Below are positions 18,746-26,960 of a stretch of DNA of 64,000 bases, piece by piece. The stretch spans positions 1-64,000 of the forward strand of contig JADLCB010000019.1 of NCBI GenBank assembly GCA_020847375.1, written 5' to 3'. The position numbers and the translations under genes were made by a program. The DNA is from Phycisphaerales bacterium (GTDB lineage: Bacteria > Planctomycetota > Phycisphaerae > Tepidisphaerales > Tepidisphaeraceae). A model generated the notes under the pieces. It was not told the DNA's origin. It saw only the letters and a list, made by a program, of their open reading frames with translations, and searched no databases. Each line of letters begins with the position of its first letter. Within the stretch, counting starts at the first letter, position 1.

Positions 18746-20182
18746 TTACTGCGGCACCTGGCGGCCGGGTTTGAGCAGGCTGACTTTGAGTTTGTCGCTG
18801 GGGATGAACTTGCCGGGGTTGGCCTGTTCGGCAGGATCAAAGACTTTTTTGATCCGATCAAAACAGGCCAGCGTGGGCGCATCGAAAAGATAGGGGATCA
18901 GATCGATTTTTTCGACGCCCACGCCATGTTCGCCGGTCAGGGTTCCGCCAGCGTCAATGCAGAAGCGCAGCACCTCGTGGGCGGCGCGAAGGGCATTTTG
19001 CACCTCGGTTTCATTGCGCTCGTCGTAGAGAAAGATCGGATGAACATTGCCATCGCCGGCGTGGAAGACGTTGGTGATGGTCAGACCATAGTTGCGTCCG
19101 ATGGAGTCGATATTCTTCAGTACATCGGCCAGCATGCTGCGGGGGACGCAGGCATCCTGGGTGCAGTAACTGTGGCTGACCCGTCCAATGGCGCCGAACG
19201 TGCTTTTGCGCATTTTCCAGAGCTGATTACGTCGGGCGGAATCAGAAGAAGTTTCCAGATTAAAGGCGTGATTGGCTCGACAGAGGTCGGTGATCTGCTG
19301 CATTTGTTTATCCAGCAGATCTTCAATGCCATCGATCTCAATCAAAAGCATTGCCTGGGCGCTGGGGGCAATGCCGAAGCTGAAGGCGTCTTCAATAACG
19401 TGCAGCATCGTGCCATCGAGCATTTCCATGGCAGCGGGTAGGTGGCCGGCAGCAATAATCGCACTGACGGACTGGCAGGCGTGGGCGGTGTCTGTGAAGT
19501 AGGCGACGATCGTCCGAAAACTGGCGGGCTTGGGTGAGAGTCTCAACCAGAGCTGGGTGATGATCCCCAGCGTGCCTTCAGAACCGCAGATCAGGGCGGG
19601 CAGATCAAACCCGGCTGTTTCATATCCGCCGTCGGTAGCGCCGCAGGTTAGAATCGAACCATCGGGCAGAACCATTTCCACGCCCAGCACATGATTGGAT
19701 GTTACAAAGTCTTTCAGCACATGAATGCCGCCGGCGTTGGTGGCGGCGTTTCCGCCAAGGGTGCTGGCGCGCTGGCTGGAGGGATCGGGGGAATAGTGCC
19801 ACTTTTCCCCGCCGGGCAGAGCAGCCACCTCTTCCGACAATCGAGTGTTGCAGACACCAGCTTCGACCTGGGCAACGCGATTAGGCAGATCGATGTTGAC
19901 AATGCGCCGCATGTTGGCGGTGGAAATAACAATGCCGTTTCCGTAGGCAGCGCATCCGCCGGCCAGACCGGTTCCTGATCCGCGCGGCACGATGGGGGCA
20001 TCGTGTGCTGCCAGAAGCGCAAGGACCTGGGAAACTTCGGCGGTTGTCTGTGGGAAAACAACTGCACGCGGGCACGATTTGGCCAAGGTAAAACCGTCGC
20101 GGTCGTAGGCAAACAGCTCGGCTGGATCAGTCAAAACCCGATCAGAACCCAGAAGATGAATCAGCTCATCCGTGATGGACAT
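18746..20182 (-). CDS. glcD: FAD-linked oxidase, glycolate oxidase subunit GlcD-like
   Basis: A 478-residue cytoplasmic or membrane-associated flavoprotein of the GlcD/D-lactate dehydrogenase type, oxidising 2-hydroxy acids such as glycolate or D-lactate. The N-terminal FAD-binding domain shows PRGSGTGLAGG and LGGNAATNAGG; the C-terminal FAD-oxidase domain has NVFHAGDGNVHP and LTGEHGVGVEK, the conserved histidine-containing motifs. ATG 20182 is chosen because it begins MSITDELIHLLG as family members do and lies exactly 6 nt after a TATAAT box; there is no ribosome binding site, so the mRNA may be leaderless. No GlcE or GlcF gene lies beside it, so it may act alone or with partners elsewhere. 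Confidence 0.9.
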   Translation of the reverse strand: MSITDELIHLLGSDRVLTDPAELFAYDRDGFTLAKSCPRAVVFPQTTAEVSQVLALLAAHDAPIVPRGSGTGLAGGCAAYGNGIVISTANMRRIVNIDLPNRVAQVEAGVCNTRLSEEVAALPGGEKWHYSPDPSSQRASTLGGNAATNAGGIHVLKDFVTSNHVLGVEMVLPDGSILTCGATDGGYETAGFDLPALICGSEGTLGIITQLWLRLSPKPASFRTIVAYFTDTAHACQSVSAIIAAGHLPAAMEMLDGTMLHVIEDAFSFGIAPSAQAMLLIEIDGIEDLLDKQMQQITDLCRANHAFNLETSSDSARRNQLWKMRKSTFGAIGRVSHSYCTQDACVPRSMLADVLKNIDSIGRNYGLTITNVFHAGDGNVHPIFLYDERNETEVQNALRAAHEVLRFCIDAGGTLTGEHGVGVEKIDLIPYLFDAPTLACFDRIKKVFDPAEQANPGKFIPSDKLKVSLLKPGRQVPQ

Positions 20183-20188
20183 GCCTTT

Positions 20189-20194
20189 ATTATA
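20189..20194 (-). promoter_or_regulatory. -10 box directly in front of the glcD start codon
   Basis: On the minus strand TATAAT is followed by AAAGGC and then the ATG at 20182. Transcription 7 nt past the box would begin on the A of the start codon. No convincing -35 box is seen at the usual distance. This is the layout of a leaderless gene. Confidence 0.55.
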
Positions 20195-20307
20195 GCAGAT
20201 GCGCCGCAGCAGCATAATCCAGTGTGCCACAGTGCTGCACGGCGCATCATGCCGGTGCGAATGATCGTGGGACTCAGGCGATTGCAGCAGATAAAACAGC
20301 GAAAAAT

Positions 20308-20343
20308 GCGCCGAAGTTGCGCGGCGAAGCGCAGCTCCGGCGC
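20308..20343 (+). other. Two-tier stem-loop in the flgD upstream region
   Basis: Outer stem GCGCCG (20308-20313) pairs with CGGCGC (20338-20343); inner stem TGCGC (20318-20322) pairs with GCGCA (20329-20333) around GGCGAA. It lies between the divergent glcD and flgD genes, followed by GGGCTATTTTACC. It could be a terminator, an attenuator or part of a leader; nothing decides between them. Confidence 0.35.
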
Positions 20344-20406
20344 AGGGCTATTTTACCAAGTCGCAATAGTTAACTGATCAAGCTGCGGCGGTCGAAGAGA
20401 ACAGAC

Positions 20407-20910
20407 ATGATGATATCCGGCGCGACAAATTCATCGGGCAATACGGCGACGACACAGGTTCGTAATCGTATGAGCGAACTCAAGCCCGAAGACTTCATCA
20501 AGATGATGATTACGCAATTGCAGAATCAGGATCCGATGGAGCCAGCCAAAAACAGCGAATTGCTGGCGCAGATGTCACAAATCGGAAGTTTGCAGTCATC
20601 AACCATGTTGCAGGAGTCGTTGAAGGGAATTGTCCTGCAGAACCAGATTGGCAGTGCGGGTAATCTTCTGGGTAAGAACGTACAGGGGATGAACAACGAG
20701 AATGAAACCATCAGCGGCGTTGTCAATTCAATCCGGGTTGAAAACAACAAGGTCATGCTGGAGCTGGACAGCGGCAAGACGCTGGCGATGGAGCGGGTGA
20801 CATTGATCGGCCCGGCACCGGGTTCGGCGACGGCCGGCGTGACTAAGGCCGGTGTCGCGGCGGCAGGTGCGGCGATCAAAGCAGGCAGCAGTCAACCCGT
20901 GGCGCAATAA
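20407..20910 (+). CDS. flgD: Flagellar hook assembly (hook-capping) protein FlgD
   Basis: A 167-residue protein matching the FlgD N-terminal domain: LKPEDFIKMMITQLQNQDPM, then EPAKNSELLAQMSQIGSLQS, the conserved core that caps the growing hook and directs FlgE addition outside the cell. The second half (LLGKNVQG, then SGVVNSIRVENNKVMLELDS) fits the conserved region between capping core and tail. An Ala/Gly-rich tail of about 30 residues replaces the larger C-terminal domains of longer homologues. AGAGAA lies upstream of ATG 20407. The flgE gene follows 87 nt downstream on the same strand. Confidence 0.9.
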   Translation: MMISGATNSSGNTATTQVRNRMSELKPEDFIKMMITQLQNQDPMEPAKNSELLAQMSQIGSLQSSTMLQESLKGIVLQNQIGSAGNLLGKNVQGMNNENETISGVVNSIRVENNKVMLELDSGKTLAMERVTLIGPAPGSATAGVTKAGVAAAGAAIKAGSSQPVAQ

Positions 20911-20997
20911 AGCGTGGCTGGTTGAAAGAACCGTGGCGGCGGAGCTGCTGCGGATGTGACAATCAAGAGGATACGCGTGAAGCGGCGGTAAATCAGC

Positions 20998-22725
20998 ATG
21001 TCATTAACCAGCACACTATTTACAGGTTTGAGCGGGCTGGGCGTCAACCAGACACGATTGAATGTTGTCGGCAACAACATCGCCAACGTCAATACGGTGG
21101 CGTTCAAGGCCAGCCGGGCGTTGTTCACTCCGCAGTTTTATGTTACGGATGCGGATGGTTCGCCCCCAGGCGCTAATTTTGGTGGAACCAACCCCAGCCA
21201 GCGCGGTTTGGGCGCGAGTGTTGCTGCCATTGAAAAAGATTGGACCAGTGGCACGATCGAACCAACCGGCCGGGGTACGGACATGGCGATTGACGGCAGC
21301 GGATTTTTCGTTGTCGATGGCCCGGGCGGTCGCAAATATACGCGCGACGGTTCGTTCAATCTAAGCAGCGCCAACGATCTGGTTTCCAAGAATGGTGATT
21401 TCGTGCAGGGTTTCGGGGTGGATGCCAAATATCAGGTTATTCCCGGACAACTGGGGCGCATCAATATCCCGATGGGGGCGCAGACCGTTGCTGAGGCGAC
21501 GACCAAAGCCCAGATGGTGGGCAATCTGGATGCATCCGGTGACCTGGCCAATGGTGCCAAGATTTTACTTTCCAGCGCGATGACCAGCGCCGGCGGCACG
21601 ACCGCGCCGGATGCGACGACACTCCTGACGGATCTGGAGCAAAACGATGCTGGCAACACGGCGATGTTTGCCCTGAATGATGTGGTGACAGTCAATGGCA
21701 CCAAGGGCGGGCGCGAGGTCGGTGCGCAGAAGTTTACCGTGACGGCAACGTCCACCCTGGGCGATCTGGCTGATTTCATGCAAGGCGCGCTGGGCATTGA
21801 CATGGGTTTGAGCGTAACCGGCGCACCGACGGCGGGGGTGACCATCGAAGCGGATACCGCGACGACCGTGCGCTTGGGTGTGACCAGCAATGTGGGCGTG
21901 GAAAATGCGCTGGATATCACGTCGGCTGGTTTTCAAAAGCAGGACGGCACGGGGCCGCTGACATTCATGGAGGGTAGCGCCGGCGGGTTTGACAGCAACC
22001 CGACGGGTGAGAGCGTGGCGACCAGTTTTGTCGCGTATGATTCGCTGGGTACGCCGATCACAATCGGTTTCACCGCGACACTGACAGACAAAACCAATGA
22101 AGGGACGACGTGGAGTTTTACCGCCATTTCCACCGACGACAAGAACCTGAATAATCCGGTGGGGGCTGGTGCAGTGGTTGGTTCAGGTACGCTGACCTTC
22201 GATAATTTTGGCAAATTAAAATCCACCACGGGGACGGAACTCAGCGTTGATCGTGATCTGACCGGATCAGGCACGCCGCTGAATCTGAACCTTGATTTCA
22301 GCGGGATGACGAGTTTGACCAGCCGTACCAGCCAGGCGGTGATGACCCAGCAGAACGGGTCGCCCATCGGGACGCTGGATAGTTTCAGCATCGGTGAAGA
22401 TGGCACGATCACGGGTCTGTTTACCAATGGGCGCACGCGCACGCTGGGGCAGGTGGCGCTGGCGACGTTCAACAATCCGCAGGGATTGATGGATCGGGGC
22501 AATAATTATTTTGTCGAAGGCTCGAATAGCGGGGTGGCGACAATAAGCAGCCCACTGGCGCTTTCGGCCGGTGCGGTGCGGGCGGGCGCTCTGGAATTGA
22601 GCAACGTCGATTTATCTGAACAGTTTATCAATATGATTATCTCGACGACGGGCTTCAGTGCGGCCAGTCGGGTGATTTCTTCCGCCGATCGGTTGATGCA
22701 GGAGTTGCTGAACACCAGTCGGTAG
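20998..22725 (+). CDS. flgE: Flagellar hook protein FlgE
   Basis: A 575-residue flagellar hook subunit. The N-terminus has the flagellar rod/hook signature LFTGLSGLGVNQTRLNVVGN followed by NIANVNTVAFKASR, and the D0 segment FFVVDGPGGRKYTRDGSFNL. The C-terminus ends with the coiled-coil motif LSNVDLSEQFINMIISTTGF and SAASRVISSADRLMQELL that packs against it. The central domain is long and Thr/Gly-rich, larger than the roughly 400 residues of the enterobacterial protein but similar to longer hook proteins of other phyla. It is exported through the flagellar type III apparatus. Confidence 0.95.
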   Translation: MSLTSTLFTGLSGLGVNQTRLNVVGNNIANVNTVAFKASRALFTPQFYVTDADGSPPGANFGGTNPSQRGLGASVAAIEKDWTSGTIEPTGRGTDMAIDGSGFFVVDGPGGRKYTRDGSFNLSSANDLVSKNGDFVQGFGVDAKYQVIPGQLGRINIPMGAQTVAEATTKAQMVGNLDASGDLANGAKILLSSAMTSAGGTTAPDATTLLTDLEQNDAGNTAMFALNDVVTVNGTKGGREVGAQKFTVTATSTLGDLADFMQGALGIDMGLSVTGAPTAGVTIEADTATTVRLGVTSNVGVENALDITSAGFQKQDGTGPLTFMEGSAGGFDSNPTGESVATSFVAYDSLGTPITIGFTATLTDKTNEGTTWSFTAISTDDKNLNNPVGAGAVVGSGTLTFDNFGKLKSTTGTELSVDRDLTGSGTPLNLNLDFSGMTSLTSRTSQAVMTQQNGSPIGTLDSFSIGEDGTITGLFTNGRTRTLGQVALATFNNPQGLMDRGNNYFVEGSNSGVATISSPLALSAGAVRAGALELSNVDLSEQFINMIISTTGFSAASRVISSADRLMQELLNTSR

Positions 22726-22868
22726 AAGACGCGGCATAGGGCGTGAGGAGATAATCGGATCGAACAATGCACGGCGAAATCGCGGGCTGGAGTGGTCGGG
22801 TTCGTCGTGCGGATGAATCGAGCCCTCGCGGCAGGTGTTTATTCTGCTGTCGCGGGGGCCATAAAATT

Positions 22869-22894
22869 GCCGATAACCAAATAGAGTTATCGGT
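22869..22894 (+). other. Perfect hairpin upstream of flbD
   Basis: CCGATAAC (22870-22877) pairs with GTTATCGG (22886-22893), extended by a G-T pair at 22869/22894, with an 8-nt loop. It lies in the 226-nt gap between flgE and flbD, which also holds a second imperfect GC-rich stem (CCCTCGCGGCAG with CTGCTGTCGCGGGGG, about 22821-22857). There is no T-run after the first hairpin, so a processing or mRNA-stability role is as likely as termination. Confidence 0.4.
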
Positions 22895-22951
22895 CGTTGG
22901 ATGAACGAGGCGACTTAGGGCAGTCGCCGGCAATGACAGGAGGTCGTTGAC

Positions 22952-23146
22952 ATGATTTTGCTCACAAAGATGAATGGGCAGACGTTTGTGGTGAATGTGG
23001 AAAAGATTCGGTATGTGGAATCCACGCCGGATACGGTGGTTTGCTGCGATACCGGGGATCGATTGATGGTTCGCGAAACCGTGCAGGAGGTCGTGCAGAA
23101 AGCGATTGATTATGCCCGGGTGATTCGCCGGTCGATCAGCGAATAG
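22952..23146 (+). CDS. flbD: FlbD family flagellar protein
   Basis: A 64-residue protein starting MILLTKMNGQTFVVNVEKIR and containing YVESTPDTVVCCDTGDRLMV, the small FlbD family found in flagellar operons of spirochaetes, clostridia and planctomycetes. Its biochemical role is not established; it usually lies directly before motA. AGGAGG lies 8 nt before the ATG, the best ribosome binding site in this operon. Here the next gene is fliL rather than motA. This small protein is unrelated to the Caulobacter FlbD response regulator. Confidence 0.85.
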   Translation: MILLTKMNGQTFVVNVEKIRYVESTPDTVVCCDTGDRLMVRETVQEVVQKAIDYARVIRRSISE

Positions 23147-23270
23147 GCTGACAGACGATCGTTGCCGGGGGGTTTGTTCTATTTTCATAGCGGAATTAGC
23201 CGATAAGCACTGAAGAGCTTTTCCGTGCCGCCTTGGCACGATTTTGTGGTATTTCGCGAAAGTAGAAGCA

Positions 23271-23834
23271 ATGGCTGAAGAAACCGCCAAGAAAAAACCA
23301 GAGGAAGCCAAAGCAGAGAAAAAACCCGCAGGTGGCGGGTTGATGGGCAAAACGTCACTGGTGATCGGCGGCGTAATGCTGATCGAGGCGGTTGTGCTAT
23401 TTGCCGGTTTTAAGTTTTTAGGAGCCGGGGCACGTCCGGTTGAGGGCGCCAATTTATTGATGGAAACGGAGGGCCACGGCGGAGAGGCCGGTGCTGCGAC
23501 AGAAACCAAGGCGGTGGAAATGCCGGTGGTGGAATTTCGCGCGCCAAATAAAGTGTCGGGCCGGTTACTGCTGATCGATGTTTCGATTTTTATGGTGGTG
23601 GACGGCAGCAAGCAGGCCCAGGTTCAGGAGATACTTAAATCGCGGGAGGCATTGATAAAAGATCGGATTCGCACGATCATTGCCCAGAGCGATCCTGAAA
23701 AACTCGGCGGTGAAGCCGAACCTGGTCTGGAAACGTTGCGCCGGCAGGTCAAATATCAACTGGATGAGATAATCGGCGAGGGAATGGTTCAGGAAGTGCT
23801 GGTTCCGCGCTGTATTCCGATCCGGGCTGATTAA
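23271..23834 (+). CDS. fliL: Flagellar basal body-associated protein FliL
   Basis: A 187-residue inner membrane protein. ATG 23271 starts MAEETAKKKPEEAK, a Lys/Glu-rich cytoplasmic tail, followed by one transmembrane helix (about residues 33-52, SLVIGGVMLIEAVVLFAGF) and a periplasmic domain. The C-terminal half has LLIDVSIFMVVDG and SREALIKDRIRTIIAQ followed by a helix and a final strand VLVPRCIPI, as in FliL, which surrounds the stator and supports motor torque. The first in-frame start, at 23244, has no ribosome binding site. It lies between flbD and fliN; stator genes are absent. Confidence 0.85.
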   Translation: MAEETAKKKPEEAKAEKKPAGGGLMGKTSLVIGGVMLIEAVVLFAGFKFLGAGARPVEGANLLMETEGHGGEAGAATETKAVEMPVVEFRAPNKVSGRLLLIDVSIFMVVDGSKQAQVQEILKSREALIKDRIRTIIAQSDPEKLGGEAEPGLETLRRQVKYQLDEIIGEGMVQEVLVPRCIPIRAD

Positions 23835-23970
23835 ACCGGCGAACTTGATCGATTCCACCGGCAGGCTATCATGCCTGCAACGATGCGAATGAAAATCGGG
23901 TCCAGGAAGCAGGACGCTTCTGATCGCAGAGCTGTTCAACTGGCGATGCCCAATTCAAGGATGGTGCCCC

Positions 23971-24645
23971 ATGGCTGACGAGCCTGACATCGAAGCCCTG
24001 TCGCAGGCTTCGCTTGACGAGCTGGAAGCAGCGCTCAAGGCGGCTGAATCAGACGCCAAGCAGAGCGCAGCGGATGCAGCCAGCGCTGCTGCAACCACTT
24101 CCGGCGATGTGCCGCCGCAGGAAAAGCTGCAAGCTGATCCCCTGGCAACCGCCGATCAGTCCGGCGGGCAATCGCACGACGCGCCGCCAGCCGGAGCTGA
24201 TTCAGTTCCTGACGGTGACATGGATCAAATCTCGATTGACGAACTACTCAAGTCCGCTAATTTTGAAGACCCAGCCGCAGCAGCGGATTCGGTGGCTGGC
24301 GTGGGTTCCAGCGCTGAGTCTGCTGCGGAGCACGCCAGTGTGCAGGGGATCGAGCTTCCGAACTTCAGCCAGGTGATGCACGATGCCCAGGTCAGCAGCA
24401 TCGAACTTCTGCGCGATGTGGAATTGAATGTGAAAATCGAGCTGGGCCGCTCGCGGATGATGGTGGAAGATGTTTTGAAGTTGTCGGAAGGATCGGTTGT
24501 GGAGCTAGATAAACTGGCTGGCGATCCCGTGGATGTTTTTGTCAACGATCGGCTGGTGGCGCGCGGGGAAGTGCTGGTTTTGAACGACAATTTCTGTGTG
24601 CGGGTCAATGAGATCGTGGCCGGTGCCCGCGATGAACTGACCTGA
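23971..24645 (+). CDS. fliN: Flagellar motor switch protein FliN
   Basis: A 224-residue cytoplasmic C-ring protein. The last 85 residues form the SpoA/FliN domain: [20 protein letters not shown], then [20 protein letters not shown] and [20 protein letters not shown], which in the family binds CheY-P and sets rotor direction. The first 130 residues are an Ala/Asp/Glu-rich, probably disordered extension with two short similar helices ([12 protein letters not shown] near 11 and [11 protein letters not shown] near 88). AAGGATGG lies upstream of ATG 23971. fliM, usually adjacent, is not in the window. Confidence 0.9.
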   Translation: MADEPDIEALSQASLDELEAALKAAESDAKQSAADAASAAATTSGDVPPQEKLQADPLATADQSGGQSHDAPPAGADSVPDGDMDQISIDELLKSANFEDPAAAADSVAGVGSSAESAAEHASVQGIELPNFSQVMHDAQVSSIELLRDVELNVKIELGRSRMMVEDVLKLSEGSVVELDKLAGDPVDVFVNDRLVARGEVLVLNDNFCVRVNEIVAGARDELT

Positions 24646-24708
24646 AATCAGCAGAGTGCTTAATCATCCGATCAGGTTTTGGCGCGATCGCCAGGAACAG
24701 AGTTGTTT

Positions 24709-25641
24709 TCAGGCCACTTCCGGGATTGCAGCAATCAATTCACTTGCGGGTTGGCGCAGGCTCTGGCGTATGACGACGTAACCGCCGGCAAAGATCAGCG
24801 CAGCAGCGACGTAGGTTGGCCACGGCGGTATTTCGCCCAGCACCGGCCAGGCGATCAATGCGGTGAAAATGATCTGCGTCATGCCGACAACCGAGACAAC
24901 CTGACCGCGCAGATGACGCAGCGACAGGTTCAGGATGGAGTTTCCCAAAGCCGTTGGAACCACACCCAGGCCGATGACAATGAAAATTTCACGGGGTGGA
25001 AACGATTGATTCAGGGGGTTCACACGCAGTAGTGCCGCCAGCATGCACAACCCGCCGGCAATGGCGAACATCGGTACGACGTAAAGCCATAAACTGGGCA
25101 GGTATTGATTGCGCCTTCCCAGGGCGACATACGCGGACACGGCCAGCAAAGAGAAAAAGCAGATCACATCGCCCAGGAAGTATTCCTTGTTGGTGCTGAA
25201 GTCGAAGCCGCACTGCAGAATCACGCCCGCGACAGCCATGACGGTGGCCAGCAGCTCGGCGCGGGTGGGTTTTTCCCTGGCGACCACAATCAACATAAAC
25301 GGCAGGATCAGGGGCATGACGGTAATGATCAGTGTGCTGTTGGCGGCGGTTGTCAGGCGCGATCCGTAAACGATCGAAATGGAATGCGCTGCCAGCATGA
25401 CGGCGGGTAAAACAGCCGCCAGCAGATGACGCGGTTTGAGGATGTCGCGATAAATGCGGCGATCACGCAAGTACCATGGCGCTAAAATAGCCGTTGCCAC
25501 CAGCAGTCGCAGGGCCGATAAAAGGGCTGGATCTATCTGGCTGAGTTTGAACAGGATGATGGCGGTCGAGAAGCAGAGAATGCCAAAAAACAGTATCCAG
25601 AAACTGAGTGCGTGTGATGGCATGGGTGGTTTGTATGACAT
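24709..25641 (-). CDS. EamA/DMT family transporter
   Basis: A 310-residue inner membrane protein with about ten hydrophobic helices arranged as two EamA repeats, the drug/metabolite exporter architecture. Recognisable parts are AALRLL-type ALLSALRLLVATAILAPWYL in repeat one and LSLRHLRGQVVSVVGMTQII with FTALIAWPVLGEIPPWP in repeat two, both typical of EamA domains. The substrate cannot be predicted. No ribosome binding site is evident before ATG 25641; ATG 25623 (MPSHALSFW) is an alternative start. The gene is convergent with fliN and shows no functional link to it. Confidence 0.85.
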   Translation of the reverse strand: MSYKPPMPSHALSFWILFFGILCFSTAIILFKLSQIDPALLSALRLLVATAILAPWYLRDRRIYRDILKPRHLLAAVLPAVMLAAHSISIVYGSRLTTAANSTLIITVMPLILPFMLIVVAREKPTRAELLATVMAVAGVILQCGFDFSTNKEYFLGDVICFFSLLAVSAYVALGRRNQYLPSLWLYVVPMFAIAGGLCMLAALLRVNPLNQSFPPREIFIVIGLGVVPTALGNSILNLSLRHLRGQVVSVVGMTQIIFTALIAWPVLGEIPPWPTYVAAALIFAGGYVVIRQSLRQPASELIAAIPEVA

Positions 25642-25706
25642 TGGGATGCGAGAAAAGCTTGCCCGCTCATTGATTGTGGGGGTTGGATAATCCGGTCAGA
25701 CTGTCG

Positions 25707-26300
25707 TCAATCGGTCTGGCCTAAGCTGAGTTTGTCCTGCGTGTGCTGCTCGATCAGTTTGAAAATGGCGCGGGTGGGCTGGGCCTGATAGGCAAAGTCG
25801 TCCAATTTGAATTTGCCGATTGAGCTGCCGGTGTTGTATTCGATGTAGACGATGCCCTTGCGATCCCAGAGTTTTTTATCGATCCGGGTGATCTGATCGA
25901 GGCTGATCGTTGGATGGCCTGGAATACTGAGCTGCTGGTTTTCCAAGCGATACTGACCACGCGAACTACGGATTGTCCAAGCCAGATAAGCAAAACCCAC
26001 AATGGGCAGAATAAAGAACAGGACTTTCTGGAAAAGAATATCGGTTTCGGTGTGTTCTTTCAGTGTTTTAAGTTGATCGGCAATTTGAGTCAGTTCATTC
26101 TGATCCTGTGTTTGCCGCTGGCGCTGGGTCAACTCCGCCACGCGGGCGTTTTCCGCCGGCCAGCCATACCAGCCGTCGTAACCAAAGTATAAACCCATGG
26201 CGATAATCGCCACGATCATGACATATCGTTTGATACGATACTCCTTGCCGGCCCGGGCGACGAGAACATCAGCAGACGTTGAAGTTTGGTTTTCTGACAT
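25707..26300 (-). CDS. Hypothetical membrane protein, two transmembrane helices
   Basis: A 197-residue protein not assigned to a family. Helix one is at about residues 27-46 (VMIVAIIAMGLYFGYDGWYG) and helix two at about 88-108 (KVLFFILPIVGFAYLAW). Between them lies a Gln-rich, probably coiled-coil segment (AELTQRQRQTQDQNELTQIA). The C-terminal 90 residues form a soluble beta-rich part (RSSRGQYRLENQQLSIPG, DRKGIVYIEYN) resembling PH-like domains of small bacterial membrane proteins; that likeness is weak. The gene follows another unknown leftward gene by 118 nt. Confidence 0.6.
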   Translation of the reverse strand: MSENQTSTSADVLVARAGKEYRIKRYVMIVAIIAMGLYFGYDGWYGWPAENARVAELTQRQRQTQDQNELTQIADQLKTLKEHTETDILFQKVLFFILPIVGFAYLAWTIRSSRGQYRLENQQLSIPGHPTISLDQITRIDKKLWDRKGIVYIEYNTGSSIGKFKLDDFAYQAQPTRAIFKLIEQHTQDKLSLGQTD

Positions 26301-26418
26301 GATAAACAGATACTCCGCAATGGGGCGGGTTGGTTGTTTGAATCAACCGAACCGGCTCGACAGTAAGATGCTCATTAAACCAACAATTGAACCGCATGTC
26401 GCCGTTCAAATGCCCAAT

Positions 26419-26958
26419 TTATTTCTCCGATGAGGTGCTTGTTGCACGAGACGATTTATCAGTTTTTTTGACAGCTTCATCCAGCGTTGCTAGCAGACGT
26501 TGTAATGAGGCGGCCGCATTATTCGCGGCGCGCTGTCCGTTGGCCAGCTCCAACGGGGTCAGTTTCGGCTGGGTAAGAACCGGGCTGCTGGTTGATAATT
26601 CCGTACTGATCAAGCGAATGTCCTTCAGCAAGTGTACGGCTCTGGTCTGGGCTTGAATCAGTATCGACCAATCCTTGCTGGCAATGTCATTGCTTTTGTC
26701 TACGCTTTTATCGGCCACCGTGTTGTTCAGTGTACCGTCGAAATTAGCCAAAAGAAAACGAACCCATGGCGGGTTTGGAGCGTATTTGATTGGTTCAGAT
26801 GAGTCAGGTGGTTTGGGTGATTTAATCTGGGCTGATGGGGTGTGTACAAATTTAATGCACGGAACGATAAAAACAATTTGAATTGGTGTAACCAGTCCGG
26901 TTGTGGTCACCGGGGCATTTATCCGACGGCGCGTCGGTGCTAAGATTAAGCAAAACAA
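26419..26958 (-). CDS. Hypothetical protein with N-terminal hydrophobic segment (start uncertain)
   Basis: An open frame of 179 codons divergent from the dnaJ-like gene. It has no ATG in a plausible place: TTG 26958 lies only 2 nt from the dnaJ start, and internal GTG codons are alternatives, so the true N-terminus is unknown. A hydrophobic stretch (GLVTPIQIVFIVPCIKFV) suggests a membrane anchor or signal. The C-terminal half is predicted helical (QTRAVHLLKDIRLISTELST, then ANNAAASLQRLLATLDEAVK). No family is recognised. Its use of TTG or GTG and the AT-rich composition make it the least secure gene in this region. Confidence 0.4.
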   Translation of the reverse strand: MFCLILAPTRRRINAPVTTTGLVTPIQIVFIVPCIKFVHTPSAQIKSPKPPDSSEPIKYAPNPPWVRFLLANFDGTLNNTVADKSVDKSNDIASKDWSILIQAQTRAVHLLKDIRLISTELSTSSPVLTQPKLTPLELANGQRAANNAAASLQRLLATLDEAVKKTDKSSRATSTSSEK

Positions 26959-26960
26959 GT

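Noticed and set aside
22655..23611. 318-codon leftward open frame across flbD and fliL
   Set aside because: Antisense to well-recognised flagellar genes; no coherent protein family.
23861..23878. Small hairpin GCAGGC-TATCAT-GCCTGC between fliL and fliN
   Set aside because: Only 6 bp and no T-run; too common to call a terminator.
26920..26934. Possible CIRCE-like element before the dnaJ-like gene
   Set aside because: The palindrome CCGACGGCGCGTCGG lacks the TTAGCACTC/GAGTGCTAA arms and 9-bp spacing.
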